Assembly (NCBI GenBank): GCA_963573385.1 | Contig: CAUYLG010041475.1 | Location: forward strand, 1 to 64,000 | Reading direction: 5' to 3' | Source: Cacajao melanocephalus | Taxonomy: Eukaryota; Chordata; Mammalia; Primates; Pitheciidae | Length of the DNA: 64,000 nucleotides | Part shown: positions 12,658 through 25,475 of the stretch, piece after piece | How the letters are laid out: the number at the start of each line of letters is the position of its first letter | Numbering within the stretch: the stretch's first letter is position 1 | Notes under the pieces: model-generated | What the model was told of the DNA's origin: nothing | Seen by the model: the letters and a program-made list of their open reading frames with translations, nothing else | Database searches by the model: none | Made by a program: the position numbers and the translations under genes

Positions 12658-13442
12658 TTCCCCTAAGATCAAGACAAAGTAAGCTCATCAAATGGAGCCA
12701 ATAATATATGAAGAAATCAGGGAATGTGACCTCAGGGTCATGAAGATTCACAGTGGATCAATTGAGAAGATGGATTTAGGAATCCAGAATTTTTCTCTGA
12801 AAAAGCATGCTAGCAAATCCCTAAGAAAAGAGAGAAAAATTCCAAGCCCACTTAGTGGTCACCAGTCTGTGTTGGTATCACCAGTCTGGGGTTACCAGCC
12901 TCACAGAGACAGGGCTTCCCAATTTGGTAATAGATGGTGGGATCAATTGTCCCAGCAGCTGAAAACTAAAAGCAGCCCTGGCTTTTAGATCCCAGGCACA
13001 TTCCCCAGAACCCGGGACCCACTGTTCATTCGCATTTGCCCTCCATTAGTCATGAGTTGGTTTGGAAAAGGCTCTGCAGAGGTTTGTCCTTAGGACCTCC
13101 CTCAGCACTGGGAGCCTGTCTGGAGGCTGGCACCAGCCTCTTTCTAGCTTATAAGAACTACTGGGTTTTTGGGGTTTTTTTTTTTTGCTGTTACATATTA
13201 CTGGTGTATACTTTTGGAGAAAGTTTTCCCTTTTACATTTTCTTTCTGAAAATTTGGTGTGTTTACTGCCTATTAGTTTAAATTGGTTGACTCTCTAGCC
13301 TCATTTAAGGGATGGTATATGAAAAAAAGTTATAAAAAATGCTTTAATATAACAGTAAGCCTAAAAAGTTTTTTAAAACCTATACTTATGTTCTGTAAAT
13401 TTTCATTTGTGATGGCTTTAATTTAATTTGTTTTATAACCAG
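12658..13442. other. Last part of AFG1L intron and its 3' splice site
   Basis: No repeat recognised. A T-rich stretch lies at 13167-13188. The intron ends in a pyrimidine-leaning tract (TAATTTAATTTGTTTTATAA) followed by CCAG, with AG at 13441-13442. Confidence 0.6.
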
Positions 13443-13571
13443 GATTCAGCAGAAGGACTTTCCATGTTTACTGGAGAAGAGGAAATCTTTGCATTTCAGC
13501 GCACAATTTCCCGACTTACGGAAATGCAGACTGAACAGTACTGGAACGAAGGAGACAGAACCAAGAAGTAA
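13443..13571 (+). CDS. AFG1L: AFG1L (LACE1) terminal coding exon
   Basis: After an AG acceptor at 13441-13442, the frame reads 42 residues, DSAEGLSMFTGEEEIFAF then QRTISRLTEMQTEQYW and NEGDRTKK, followed by TAA at 13569-13571. As I remember it, this is the C-terminus of human AFG1-like ATPase. AFG1L is a nuclear-encoded AAA+ family ATPase of mitochondria, the relative of yeast Afg1, linked to turnover of respiratory-chain subunits. Only the tail beyond the ATPase core is here; the Walker motifs and all earlier exons lie upstream of the window. The exon is given in phase 0, but the true phase depends on the upstream exon. The gene runs toward FOXO3 on the same strand. Confidence 0.9.
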   Translation, partial: DSAEGLSMFTGEEEIFAFQRTISRLTEMQTEQYWNEGDRTKK

Positions 13572-14030
13572 CTGTCACTTTCACATAAATAAAACTCCAG
13601 ACAAATGGTTAGGACTTGAAGGAATCATTTTCTCATCATTAATTATGTACTTTATCTTCTGGACCATTTTAATCTAAAGTTGCTGTCAAAGATCTAGTGG
13701 ATTAGTAAGTTAAACATTTAACATTTTTTAGGTCTGCTTTTTGTTATTTGGCCTTATTTCTGCACCATGAAATTAAAATCATTATTCCTGAAGACAAATG
13801 TAGGACCAGACATTTTAGCTTCATGTTAAACCATCTGAATGAACCTTGAATACACAAGTAAATGCAAGATGTCTAGATGCCTCCAAGCTTTGGCTGCATG
13901 ATGGTGGCACATTAGAAATACATCTTTTATAACAGGGGGGAAGTGCCCTATATTTCAATTCAAAACAAAGACAGTTTTCCAATCTGATATAAACTAAAGG
14001 GGATAATATTTTAGCATATGGGCTTATATG
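13572..14030 (+). other. AFG1L: AFG1L 3' UTR (end uncertain)
   Basis: The 3' UTR begins after the TAA. Its end cannot be fixed by reading. Two possible poly(A) signals are close: AATAAA at 13588-13593, only 16 bases after the stop, and ATTAAA at 13772-13777. The interval given is a guess that covers both. Confidence 0.4.
13588..13593 (+). terminator. AFG1L: Candidate poly(A) signal AATAAA
   Basis: A canonical hexamer 16 bases downstream of the AFG1L stop codon. If used it would give an unusually short 3' UTR. The ATTAAA at 13772-13777 is the nearest alternative. Confidence 0.4.
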
Positions 14031-15039
14031 TGTTATTATTACTATTTTTTGATTATGAGTGATAATTAATCTCCCAGGTCTTCAGATTTCTACATAATGG
14101 AAAGAATATGGTTTTAACCCTGAGATCAAGCTTAGTAGGCAGGACCTGATCTCAAGTGGTCACAGAGTTTTCTTAAAAAAATTGAGAATTATGATAGGAT
14201 CAAATAAGGAGTAAGTGTCAAATTCCAGCCAACAGGCAGATCTGCAGGCAGAGCCACCAACTCTCCAGCCAGGAATGGGGACCAGTGAGAGGTGAGAGTC
14301 AGAGTCATAGGCACTCCATCAGCAGAGGAGACTCCTGCTCACATGAGGCCAGCTGGACCCCAGTGGACCACAGCCTCCTTCCCGCTGTTCATAGGCACTT
14401 GCTCTCCCTGCAGCATGCCCTGCCCTTGCTGCCAACTACCATGAGATGGACGTAATAGGAAATAGGAAAGAACGCTTGGCAAGCCTGTTTCACAGGAAAT
14501 CTAAGTTGTCCTTCACTGAGCTCCTTTCTTGCTTTGAGTAAAACCTGAAATTTACTAACTGTTGTCAGAAAGTGGATCTTCGGCTGTGGATGAGTGTGAA
14601 AAAAAAAAGAAAAAATAGAAAATCACAAAGTCTTGTGAAAATTAAGCATGTGGTGGAAGGTAAGGCATAGGTGAGTGAGTTCAATGATTACAATGGTCAA
14701 CATAAGGATGCTCTATGAACCTATTTATTTTTATTTATTGATTAATTATTATTATTACTTTTTATGTTTTGGCTGCTCCAGCCATCTCCTGGCAGGTTTA
14801 TTGTGGCATGGCATGGCCCTATTTAATTTCTTAGTCAATAATCCATCTCAGTAATCGATTTTAGACATTAACTTAATTAAGGCAAGCAGATAGATAGATG
14901 AGTACCCAAGCCGACAGAAGAGTTTAAATCAAGCCTTCTGTAAACTAAACATGGTTTAAAGGTATTTTTATTAAAGTGAAACACAATAATTCCGAAGAGG
15001 TAAAGTAACAGGGAGAAAGGATGGGAAATAACCACTTTG
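14031..15039. other. Intergenic, no feature seen
   Basis: Low-complexity A-rich spots (14600-14620) and a TTA/ATT patch (14728-14760). No gene or clear repeat. Confidence 0.5.
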
Positions 15040-15225
15040 TGCCAGATTTAATGCTACATATTTACATTAGCTCAGTTAAAAAAATAGTCTTAGAAGGTGA
15101 ATATTATCATCCCTGTTCAAAGATAAGAAAACTGGGGCTTGGAAAAGTTAAGTAGCTGGACCTGAGATTCACAGTTTACAACTACAAAACTCATGTATGT
15201 GTTTTATACCACACTGTCTTTTACT
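15040..15225 (+). mobile_element. MIR
   Basis: TTGTGCCAGATTTAATGCTA..ATTAGCTCAG..TATTATCATCCCTGTTCAAA..AAGAAAACTGGGGCTTGG..AAGTTAAGTAGCT follows the MIR core order from 5' to 3'. Confidence 0.7.
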
Positions 15226-16649
15226 CTTACTATTAATAAAAAGAGAGAGATTGTTCCATTTATTTAACTCAGTGAATGAAGTTGAAGATAAATTTACAAC
15301 ATAACCACTGATTTGAACTCAGTAAACATAAAATGTTTAACTTGATTTTTTGGATCTTAGCTTTTTACTTTTTACATTCCTTTGGTAATTATTCTGTACC
15401 TTAATTAAAAAAAAATAACGTGAATGGACAGGCAGACAGCATGACCGATAGACAGAACTGTCCCTGAGTGTGAGTGTATGTAGAAGAGTCCCCCTGTCAA
15501 GTTATGTTATAAAAGTTCATTTGAGGTCAGGTATTTGGAATAAAATTTCATTTTTCCATAGAAACAATCATGTAATGTTATATAGGGTGCTGGTTCAATG
15601 CACAGGAGCCTATGTAATTCTCAGTGTAGCTTCCCTATAATGTCATTTTGGTACAAAGGAACTTAAACCCTTAGAAAAAAACTCTGAGAAAGCATGCACC
15701 CACTTCTGTGGCCCCAACCCGCAATCTCCTTCCCCAGCTCCAGGGGCCTGGTGGGATTGGCTGCAGTGGAAGAGCTCTCTGAGCTGGGAGAAGGGCTTAT
15801 GCAGAAAGCGGGGCTAGAAGCCTTTGGCTAAATCTCCAGAGGGGAGGAAGGAGTTTCATGGTGGCTGGAAATCTACAAAGTTTGTTTCATAAAGTAGCCT
15901 GCAAGAAGAAAAAAAAAAGTCTTCAAGAATAGCCATCACCAGGAAACAATATGTTAGGTCCACTGAAAGAAAAGTAATGCCAACATGAACAACAACCCCT
16001 AGATTGGAGAGCAACATTTCAGTTTGTGTGTCTTTCTTCCAAGCCCTGCCCCTATTAACATTCTCAGCATTCCAGTCTTTCTCCCTACAAGTCTCTCAGC
16101 AAATGCTCTTTTTTTGAAATGCTTTAAATGTATGGTTTGAGGTGGAGGTTTGAGCTGACTACTGCTGTGGAAAGCTCCCACTCAACTCGAAACACAGACG
16201 GGGAATGTCTTTAGACTCAGGAGAAAACACCATGTGCTAAGGGTACTCTCCAAACTGATCACCAGTTCTCAGACTTAACAGGTCAAGCAGAAAAAAAGGA
16301 AAACTTTCCTTAGAAAAGAAAAAGAAACATCTGATCACTTCTCTTATATTTCTTTAGGCAGTGTATGAGCTTATTTGCTAATATCACTAATCATGAGATG
16401 AAAAACAGGATGGACTTAAGTAATTTTTAACCTATTTCTAAGGCCAAAAAGACTGTAGTATTATTTTAATCAAATTCATGCATTTTCTGTGGGACTTCAA
16501 ATTGTAATCGCAAGGCAATACTTTAATCTTCTTAAAGTATACTTCCTGTAGTTACAAGTGTGCAAATAACATAATTTTAAAATTAGTTGAAATATTGAAA
16601 AAAATTAAAGTTTCGCTTGTAAAATAAGTGGATGTGCTCAAATCCATTT
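15226..16649. other. Intergenic, no feature seen
   Basis: Single-copy-looking sequence. Nothing recognised on either strand. Confidence 0.5.
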
Positions 16650-16830
16650 ATTTATTTAAGAAACACATGGTGCTTTCTGTATCCTGGGCATGGTTCTATG
16701 TGCCTTATAAACTAACTCTTTTGAGTCATATAACAGTCTTATGCCATTATAAGGTGCCATTATAATCATTTTATAGACAGGGAAGCTGAGACACAGGAAA
16801 CAGCTAAAACAGAATACTGAATTGCTTAAG
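16650..16830 (+). mobile_element. MIR
   Basis: CTGTATCCTGGGCATGGTTC..ATTTTATAGACAGGGAAGCT..GAGACACAGGAAACAGCT matches the central MIR region. Confidence 0.65.
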
Positions 16831-17499
16831 ATATACAGTGAAGTCAATAAAATTAGCAAAACACTAATGTATTAAATTTTCCATTTCATTGCCTCTGTCC
16901 TGAAAACAGTATTGCTGGTCCATGTAACTTGAACCTACACTTGATGGCCGCTTTATCTGAGATTAAAAACATGCAGAAGGATTGGGCGCCTGGGTCCCTG
17001 ACATTTGGATTCCTGATCAGTTATGGGAATCTGTCTTGCAGCAAGTCTGTAAGTGATCTTGTAAATTACCTTTGTTAGATTTACTAATCTCAAAACATGT
17101 CACTTGCTCGTAGGAAAGGATTTTCTTTGGAGATGAGTTTATAACTTCTTATACAGTCAGAATTAAGATTAATGTTCCCTATTAGCATATAGCTGTTCAT
17201 TTCCTGGTACAGAAAATTACAAATGGTAAAATCTGTCCTCTTGCCGAGCGTCTACTGACTCAGTCCAGCAGCTCACTAGGACCCTCACAACTGTTACACC
17301 AGCTGGTCACTCGATCCAGTCCAACATGCCTGTCCGCTGGCCTTTCGTCTGTGCTGTGTGGAGCCATCAGTCTGTCTTGCCTGCTTGCCTAGCAGGCCTT
17401 CCAGAGGTTGTCCTGAGAATTTTCCTACCTCAGGGCTGTACTTTCTGGGCTCCTGGTGGTTGACTGCTGGTCTCTAATGAGGCAGTGGGAAGGGCTTGA
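16831..17499. other. Intergenic, no feature seen
   Basis: No gene or clear repeat recognised. Confidence 0.5.
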
Positions 17500-17697
17500 G
17501 ATCTGTCATTGGAAAATTCAGTTCTGCTCATTATTGTTTTGTGACCTTGACCAAGACAGTACTCTGAGCCTCCATTGTATCATCTTATAAATGGAAATCA
17601 GTAATGCCCATTTCGTAGAGTTACTATGAGGATTGTTGGTGAAAAGCACTTTGCAAATGTCAAAGGATTAAACAAACGTTGGTTGTTATTGATACTA
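17500..17697 (-). mobile_element. MIR, reverse orientation
   Basis: On the plus strand it reads TTTTGTGACCTTGACCAAGA..CTGAGCCTCCATTGTATCAT..TATAAATGGAAATCAGTAAT..GAGGATTGTTGG, the reverse complement of the MIR core. Confidence 0.7.
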
Positions 17698-18424
17698 ATG
17701 ATTATGATCATAAATCCTACTCTCTGCTTTGTGGTATAGCCTTTTGAAGAATGCAAAGACACATTCCAACCCAGTGGTTTCTAACAGAAGGGAGAAGATA
17801 CACATTAGATGGCTAGACACCAAGAGCACATGGGTCTGGCTTAATGAGATGCTGGAGAAGGTTGTTAAATTCAAATGCATGTTTTCAGGATTGTTGAATA
17901 CAGAAAATGGATTGTTGCTTGTTTGGTGAACATCAAACATTTCCCAGAAAGAGGGCACCATCTTGTGGTCAGCAGGATGAACTGACAGGGGAAAAAAGTT
18001 GAGTGGTTCTCAATGCTGCACATCCCAGGCCTAGGTCCACCTCCAGGGTCAGGTACGGCGAGTCAGATGTGGGCCCCAGCATCAGCACTTGTTAATGTTC
18101 CTCGTAGGATTCTAAGGTGCAGCAGGGTTGATCACTACCAATCAGGCAGCCTGTAGAGCTCTTGCCTGTGACTACACAGCCAGTATGCAGAGAGCCCTGC
18201 CTGCAGCTGGGTCCTGACTCTGGGCCCCTGATGCAGAGACCACGGCACTTTCCAGGGAGCAGAGGCTGTTGCTATGGTTCCTGGAGCCCAGGTCATCAGC
18301 ACACTGGCACCCACAAAGGTACCTCCCAGTGCCCACCCGTCTCCTCCCTGGAGACCTAGGCTCCTCTGCCTTTCTTCTCCACCCACACTAACAATGTCAA
18401 AATAGCTAACCACGCAGCACTTCC
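17698..18424. other. Intergenic, no feature seen
   Basis: No gene or repeat recognised. The GC content rises around 18180-18370, with open stretches on both strands that look like chance. Confidence 0.5.
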
Positions 18425-18620
18425 TAGTTTACAAAGCACTTTAGGAAGCCAAGGTGGGAGGATCATTTGCTCCTACCATATATGTCATCCACAGCAATTC
18501 TGCAAGGAGATGTGATTATCTTACTACCCATAAGGAAACCGGGCACTCAGAGGATAAGTGGTTTCACAAGCACATCGAGTAAGCACACGTCTTCTGGATC
18601 CCAACCCTGTGCTCTGCAGC
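18425..18620 (+). mobile_element. Possible MIR, weak
   Basis: TGATTATCTTACTACCCATA..AGGAAACCGGGCACTCAGAG..GATAAGTGGTTTCACAAGCA resembles the second half of a MIR. It is diverged. Confidence 0.4.
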
Positions 18621-18889
18621 CCTCCTGGTAGTAGTAGTAGTAATTGTAGCCCCCATTTTGAAGTCATCATGGGCCTTGAGGCTGGAATAGGAAAGATATG
18701 GGTGTAGGGGCACACACAAGGGTGTTGTTTTACACTGCCCCATATGTTGATGGCAAAGAACTGGAATCACAGTGGTTGACAAACTTTGAAATATTTAATC
18801 TTCACAATAATTCTGGGAAAGGAGATATTAATCCTAGAGAAGGGGTTAGAGTTTGAAGAAGATAAGGAATTCCATTGTGGCTATCAAAC

Positions 18890-19700
<811 letters not shown>

Positions 19701-20783
19701 CTAATGAGATGAAGGATTCCCATGTACCCACTGGAGCCCACTGGTAAGAGCTGGTATTGGCAACTGGAGTGAAGAGAGAGGGTGCTAAGCATGGGCAGGG
19801 TGGGGCCAAGCTGGATGGGAAATTGAATATAGAAGATAGTAGCCGGTCTACCCATTGAGACCCCTGGCCACTGACTGCAGAGGCCTGGCTTCATCCTTGT
19901 TGCTGCCTGCTGCTCTCAGCCCTAAGCACTTTGCCAGCCCAGCCTCAACCTTGCAACTCTCTTCTCCAGCTTCTCCTCCTGCCTCTCACCTCTTCCTTCT
20001 CTGAAAGCTTCTGGTTCCTTTTGCTTTTCTCACCATCTACTTTCTTTCTTGGATCCACATAAAAATGGTAATTATAAGAAACAACACCCAATATTATACA
20101 AAGTGCTTTCACACATAACGTCTGCTTCACACTTTTCTTGATGTCCATAGCAACAAATACCAGCTGATGCCAATTATTCTCAAGTGTATCTTCCCACCCC
20201 TGACTACCCCAGTCTCCTGTTCTGTACTTCCAACTGCCTACTGGATCTCTCCTCTTGAATGTTCCTTACACTCAATGTGTCTCAAATAGTACTCAACCCA
20301 GTCCTCCACACTGAAATATCTTCTTGCAGTGGTAAACCTTTTGCAATGATACTGTCTCAGGCACTCACACAGCTGCAGTACTCTGCAATACTCTGCCACT
20401 GGCCCCTTGGCAGTTGACAAGAGCCAGTGATGTTGGGTACAGAAAAGAAGGAATAGACATTAGAATCATGTTGCATGATGGAGAAAGGGTTCAAGATAAG
20501 TATCAGTGCAGGACAGGACTTGGAGAATGATTAGTTATTGGAATGAATGGCAAATCTGACAATCTGAAGACAGGAGTGGTTTGAGCAAAGGTGGTCCCAG
20601 GACTTTCACCCTGTCCTGAGTGCTTCTACAGTTTCTTCTACAGTGATTGGATCAGTTCTGGAGTCTCCCAGTCCTCATTATCCACCCGGGAGCTGGGGAT
20701 AAGACTTCAGAGAGTCCCAGGACAAGCTGGCTTTTGGGAATGTAATAGATCTCATTTCTCTGATTCACTCTTTAATTTGTCAA
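19701..20783. other. Intergenic, no feature seen
   Basis: No gene recognised. Open stretches at 19552-20420 show no known protein similarity. Confidence 0.5.
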
Positions 20784-20966
20784 GTGCTTCTTATGACAAG
20801 GCACTCTGATAGGTGCTATGTGGGACATAATGAAGTTTAAAGCTTCATTATTTAAAATGTCATTATTTGGCCAGGCACAGTGGCTCACGCCTCTAATCCC
20901 AACACTTTGAGAGACCAAGGTGGGAGGATCACTTAAAGCCAGGAGTGAAAAGAAAGAAAAAGGAAA
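20784..20966 (+). repeat. Local duplication, copy 1 (unique sequence plus truncated Alu)
   Basis: Contains GTGCTTCTTATGACAAGGC, GTGCTATGTGGGACATAATG and AAGTTTAAAGCTT, followed by an Alu left end (from 20869) that stops at AGCCAGGAGTGAAAAGAAA. The same order recurs at 21885-22072. Because both non-Alu flank and Alu breakpoint are shared, this is one duplicated block, not two Alu insertions. Confidence 0.8.
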
Positions 20967-21209
20967 AAGTTATTATTTTAATAGGAGAATCTATATGTTG
21001 ATTATATTGCTCCTTAAGGAAAAGTCAGCAATTTAAATCAAAATGAAAACTTGAATCTCTAAAACTGGCTAATCTCATCTGGAACAGGTGGCTCCCTTTG
21101 TCCCTAAGATCACCTTCTCCGTAGTCTACCAGGCTAGCATGAGCCACACTTGTTCAGTTTTCCAAATCTCAGCTAAGAGAAAGACTTCATTAGTATTTGG
21201 GGGATACAG

Positions 21210-21501
21210 GCAGGGCACGGTGTCTCGTCTGTAATCCCAGCACTTTGGGAGGCTGAGGTGGGTGGCTCACTTGAGGCCAGAGGTTCAAGACCAGCCTGGC
21301 CAACATGGTGAAACCCCATCCCCACAAAAAATATGTAAATTAACCAGGTGTGGTGGTGCATGCCTATAATCCCAGCTACTCAGGAGGCTAAAGCAGGAGA
21401 ATCACTTGAACCCAGGAGCCAGAGGTTGTAGTGAGCTGAGACTGCACCATTATATTCTAGTCTGGGCAACAGAGTGAGATTCTGTCTCAAAAAATAATAA
21501 T
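21210..21501 (+). mobile_element. Alu with target-site duplication
   Basis: A complete Alu with A-rich tail AAAAAATAATAAT. It is flanked by near-identical 18-base direct repeats AGTATTTGGGGGATACAG (21192-21209) and AGTATTTTGGGGATACAG (21502-21519), the mark of L1-driven insertion. It lies between the two copies of the local duplication. Confidence 0.93.
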
Positions 21502-21519
21502 AGTATTTTGGGGATACAG

Positions 21520-21884
21520 ATAAATTCAGAAAATACTTGGCCTGTAGATGATATGGCTAATAAAATTTAATGTGATCATCTTCAGCATGAATCTCCACTT
21601 TGTTCCAGCTCCCCCTCCGGATGCCAGATACCTCTTCTATTCCCCTCCACAAGACAATACTCAATAGACACACGTATACCTCTGAGTGCTTCCTGGAAAG
21701 GGCAGAGTCCAAAAGGAAGCCTCTTCAGCCATGACAGTCATTGCTAGAACTTGCCCATAGCCAGTTATCTTTCCAAGCACACAGGAAGGTCACACTTTCT
21801 GGCTCCTTGGCAGTTAGGCAAGGCCATGTGACTATTTCTGAGCAGTTAGTTGGCAGTGAGTGGAAGTGACGTGACGTGTCAAGT
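21520..21884. other. Spacer between duplication copies
   Basis: Single-copy-looking sequence with no gene recognised. Confidence 0.5.
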
Positions 21885-22072
21885 CATGTGCTTCTTATGA
21901 CAAGGCTTTCTGCTAGATGCTATGTGGGACATAATGAAGTTTAAAGCTTTTTTGAAAAAGGCATTATTTTGGTCAGGCATGGTGGCTCACACCTCTAATC
22001 CCAACACTTTGGGAGGCCAAGTTGGGAAGATCATTTGAAGCCAGGAGTGAAAAGAAAAAAGAAAAAGAAAAA
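21885..22072 (+). repeat. Local duplication, copy 2
   Basis: Repeats the block of 20784-20966: GTGCTTCTTATGACAAGGC, GCTATGTGGGACATAATGAA, AGTTTAAAGCTT, and the same Alu left end cut at GCCAGGAGTGAAAAGAAA. Differences are scattered substitutions and a small indel in the T/A run before the Alu. Confidence 0.8.
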
Positions 22073-23039
22073 AAGTGACATGTGTCATTTCCAAGGTGAA
22101 GCACTTACTAGCTGGCTTGAGAGCTTCTAGATCTCTTTTCTTTTGCATGGAAAACATGGAAATGCCATGTTGAGACACACACTCAAGATAAAATAGCCTG
22201 GAAGGCTGAGCCTCCCCATGGAAATGCCAAACCACCCATGCAAATGCTGCATGAGCAAGAAATAAAATTACATTCTGTTTTTTCTTGGAGAAATAAGGGA
22301 AAAAATAAAAATAAATTACATTCTGATAAAACATGGAAACTTTTGGTATCATTTGTTACGGCAGCACAATCCAGCTTGTCTTGACTGTACACCAGCTGGC
22401 CTGCAGGCCAGCCCCTTCTGGGTCTGTTTCTTGTCTGAGGACCTGGCCCCTCCTTGGGAATTGACACTACGAATGGCTGCTCTCCTTGGCTTCATCTCCA
22501 GACCCGTATGGCTTGTCCCTGGAGGACTTAGCAATAGCAACACATCTCTCTATTGCCCCAAACCTCAACGTTCACACATATGCTATAACTGCCCCAAGAA
22601 TTCCCCTCCATTCCTTAACTTTAAATACTTTCTTACTTGGGTTTTGTGTGTTTGGGGGTCACAGTGAAAATATTAGGTGGACGGGTTTAAATGTAGCCGA
22701 CGACTTTAAACCCAACTTTGATACTCAAGTGGCCTGGAAAGCTGCTTCCAATTCTTTAGGGCGTGGACTTGAGCCATCAGTTGTTTACAACTCTAAGGAG
22801 ATGCAAGTTATTTGTTCACATATGGAGTCTTCATCCAAAGAAAACCATTTTCAGAGATGAAATTAGTCTAACCAAAGAAGAACAGGCAAGGCGTAAAATC
22901 AGGCAGGGCGTAAAATCAAGCAGTGCTAAGGCACATGCTTATCCCGACCCATAAGGAATCCAGCCATTTCACTCCTCCAGCAGGTGGGGATCCAGAGGCA
23001 TCCTGAGAGAAGGGGCAGGCGAGAAGAACAGAGCACCAT
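22073..23039. other. Intergenic, no feature seen
   Basis: Open stretches at 22183-22860 on both strands have no recognisable protein similarity. A short tandem (AGGCGTAAAATCA, then AGGGCGTAAAATCA) lies at 22889-22919. Confidence 0.5.
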
Positions 23040-23170
23040 TAGGAGTCAGGAGTGGATTTGAGACCCTGTGCTGCTACAAACCATGTATAACCTCATGCAC
23101 GTAACTTCGGGTAAGTCACTTAGTGTTACTCTTTGGGCCTCATCTAAGACCTTTATTTCTGTGAAGCTCT
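23040..23170 (-). mobile_element. MIR, reverse orientation, partial
   Basis: Plus-strand phrases ACCCTGTGCTGCTACAAACC..GGGTAAGTCACTTAGTGTTA..TTGGGCCTCATC fit the reverse complement of MIR. Confidence 0.55.
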
Positions 23171-23189
23171 AACGATTTATAATTTGATC

Positions 23190-23987
23190 AAACAGTGTAT
23201 ACAGATACAGATGGTCAGTAAGCACACGAAAAATGCTCAGTATCATGACTCATTAGGGAAATGCAAATCAAAATCAAGTGAGGTACCACTTCACACTACT
23301 GGGATGGTTCGAATCAAAGACATGGAGAATAAAAAATGCTGGCAAGGATATGGAGAAATTGGAACCCTCACATGCTGCTGATGAAAATGTAAAATGGTGC
23401 AGCTTTGGAAAACAGTTTGGTAGCTCCTCAAAAGATTGCTAGAATTGCTAAGCGTCTAGCAATTCTACTCCTAGATACTTAAGAGAAATAAAAATATATA
23501 TCTGCATAAGAACTTGTACATGAGTGTTTGCAACAGATTATTTATATTAGCCCCAAAGTGAAAACCCAAATGTCCACTAACTGATGAATGGGTAAACATG
23601 ATGTGGCATTACATACAAAGTAGTAATATTCAGCAATGAAAATGAAGTCCTGATACATGCTGCTATGTGGATGGGCCTTGAAAACATTATTCTAAGCGAA
23701 AGAAGCCAGTTGTGAAGGGCACACATGTGTATGGCTCCATGTCTATGATATGTCAAGTAGGCAAATCTGTAGAAATAAAGAGTAGGGCCTGGGGTTGAGG
23801 GCAGGAATGAGGAATATTGCTAATAGATACAAGATTTCTTTTAGGGGTAATGAAAACATCTGAAATTAGATTGTAGTGGTAACCGCACAACTTTGTGACT
23901 AGACTAAAAATCGCTGAATTGTGTGCCTTACATGGTTGGATTTTATGGTATGTGAATTATATCTCAATCAAGCTATTAAACACAGTG
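23190..23987 (+). mobile_element. L1 3' end (ORF2 tail and 3' UTR), old L1M type
   Basis: Contains ATCATGACTCATTAGGGAAA, GGTACCACTTCACACTACTG, GGAAAACAGTTTGGTAGCTC and CAATTCTACTCCTAG from the ORF2 C-terminal region. An L1M-like 3' UTR follows, ending TGTGAATTATATCTCAATCA. The reading frame is broken. Confidence 0.85.
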
Positions 23988-23991
23988 TACA

Positions 23992-24287
23992 GGGCTAGGT
24001 GCAGTGGCTCATGCCTGTAATCCCAGCAATTTGGGAGGCCAAGGCAGGTGGATCGCTTGAGGCCATGAGTTTAAGACCAGCCTCGCCAACATGGCAAAAC
24101 CCCGTTTCTACTCCAAATACAAAAATTAGCCAGACATGGTGATGTACATCTGTAATCTCAGCTACTTGGGAGGTGGAGGCACGAGAATTGCTGGAAGACA
24201 GGAGTTGGAGGCTGCAGTAAGCCAAGATCGCGTCACTGTACTCCAGTTGGGATGATGGAGTGAGACTCTGTCTAAAAAAAAAAAATT
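23992..24287 (+). mobile_element. Alu at the end of an L1
   Basis: A full-length Alu with A tail ending about 24285. A short direct repeat AGTGTACAG is on both sides (23984-23992 and 24288-24296), so it inserted next to the L1 3' end. Confidence 0.92.
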
Positions 24288-24299
24288 AGTGTACAGATA

Positions 24300-24560
24300 T
24301 TCACCATTCATTCATTCATCATTTACTTGCTATCTACTCTGTCCCAGGAGCCAGGCACACTGAGAAGAATGAGACAAACTCCCTCACCATGACAGGCTTG
24401 TTATCTTTTGGGGACAACACACAGACATAATGTGGTAAGTGTCAAGGAGGAGCCTTGCCCAGGTATCCTGGGAAGACCAGGGCACTCAAGTCAGCCATGA
24501 AATGTAGTAAAAGGCATAGAAAAGGACCGAGGGACAAACACTGTGCTGGGGAAGAGAGCT
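24300..24560 (+). repeat. Ancient mammalian repeat, weak
   Basis: ATTCATTCATTCATCATTTA..GTCCCAGGAGCCAGGCACAC..CTCCCTCACCATGACAGG matches the first part of the unassigned repeat also seen at 8690, 28440, 38798 and 59695. Confidence 0.4.
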
Positions 24561-25145
24561 GCAGAATGACAAAACCCATCCCTAGTCTCCAGGAGATGAA
24601 ACAAGTTGAGAAAGAGCACCAGGGCAAGGCCAAGTGTCACCCTTACCACAAGAAATTACAAAGTGCTCTGGCAATTCAGAAGAGGGAGCTATAATGACTT
24701 GAATGTTATTCTTCTGAATGTTCAGAGAGAAATGAGACATAATTTGATCCTTCGAGACGTAACAGCTCCTCTTTAGAACCCCAAATTCAAGATGCAGAGT
24801 GTAAAAACTGGTGCTATCATCAAAATGTGTCATTCATTTTACACTAATAACCTATCATATTTTAACCAAACTGAAAAGGCAGAATATTAAATTCAATTGC
24901 TAAAGATTTATCAGTTGATTTCTATTGATTAGAGCAACATAGTTTGTAGAATTAAAAATAATTGCTTATGCTTTTGTGGTACTGACATAATCAGATTTGA
25001 CAGCACAAAAATAATGCTCAAACCATGACAAAGCAACTTTAAGTTTGGGGCAAAATAGACAGTTGACGTATGGGCGAGCTAAACCCCCACCTTACAGTCG
25101 CCACTTTGTAGCCAAAGTTACTCATGGGGAATAAGGAAGAGAAGG
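24561..25145. other. Intergenic, no feature seen
   Basis: Nothing recognised. Confidence 0.5.
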
Positions 25146-25475
<330 letters not shown>

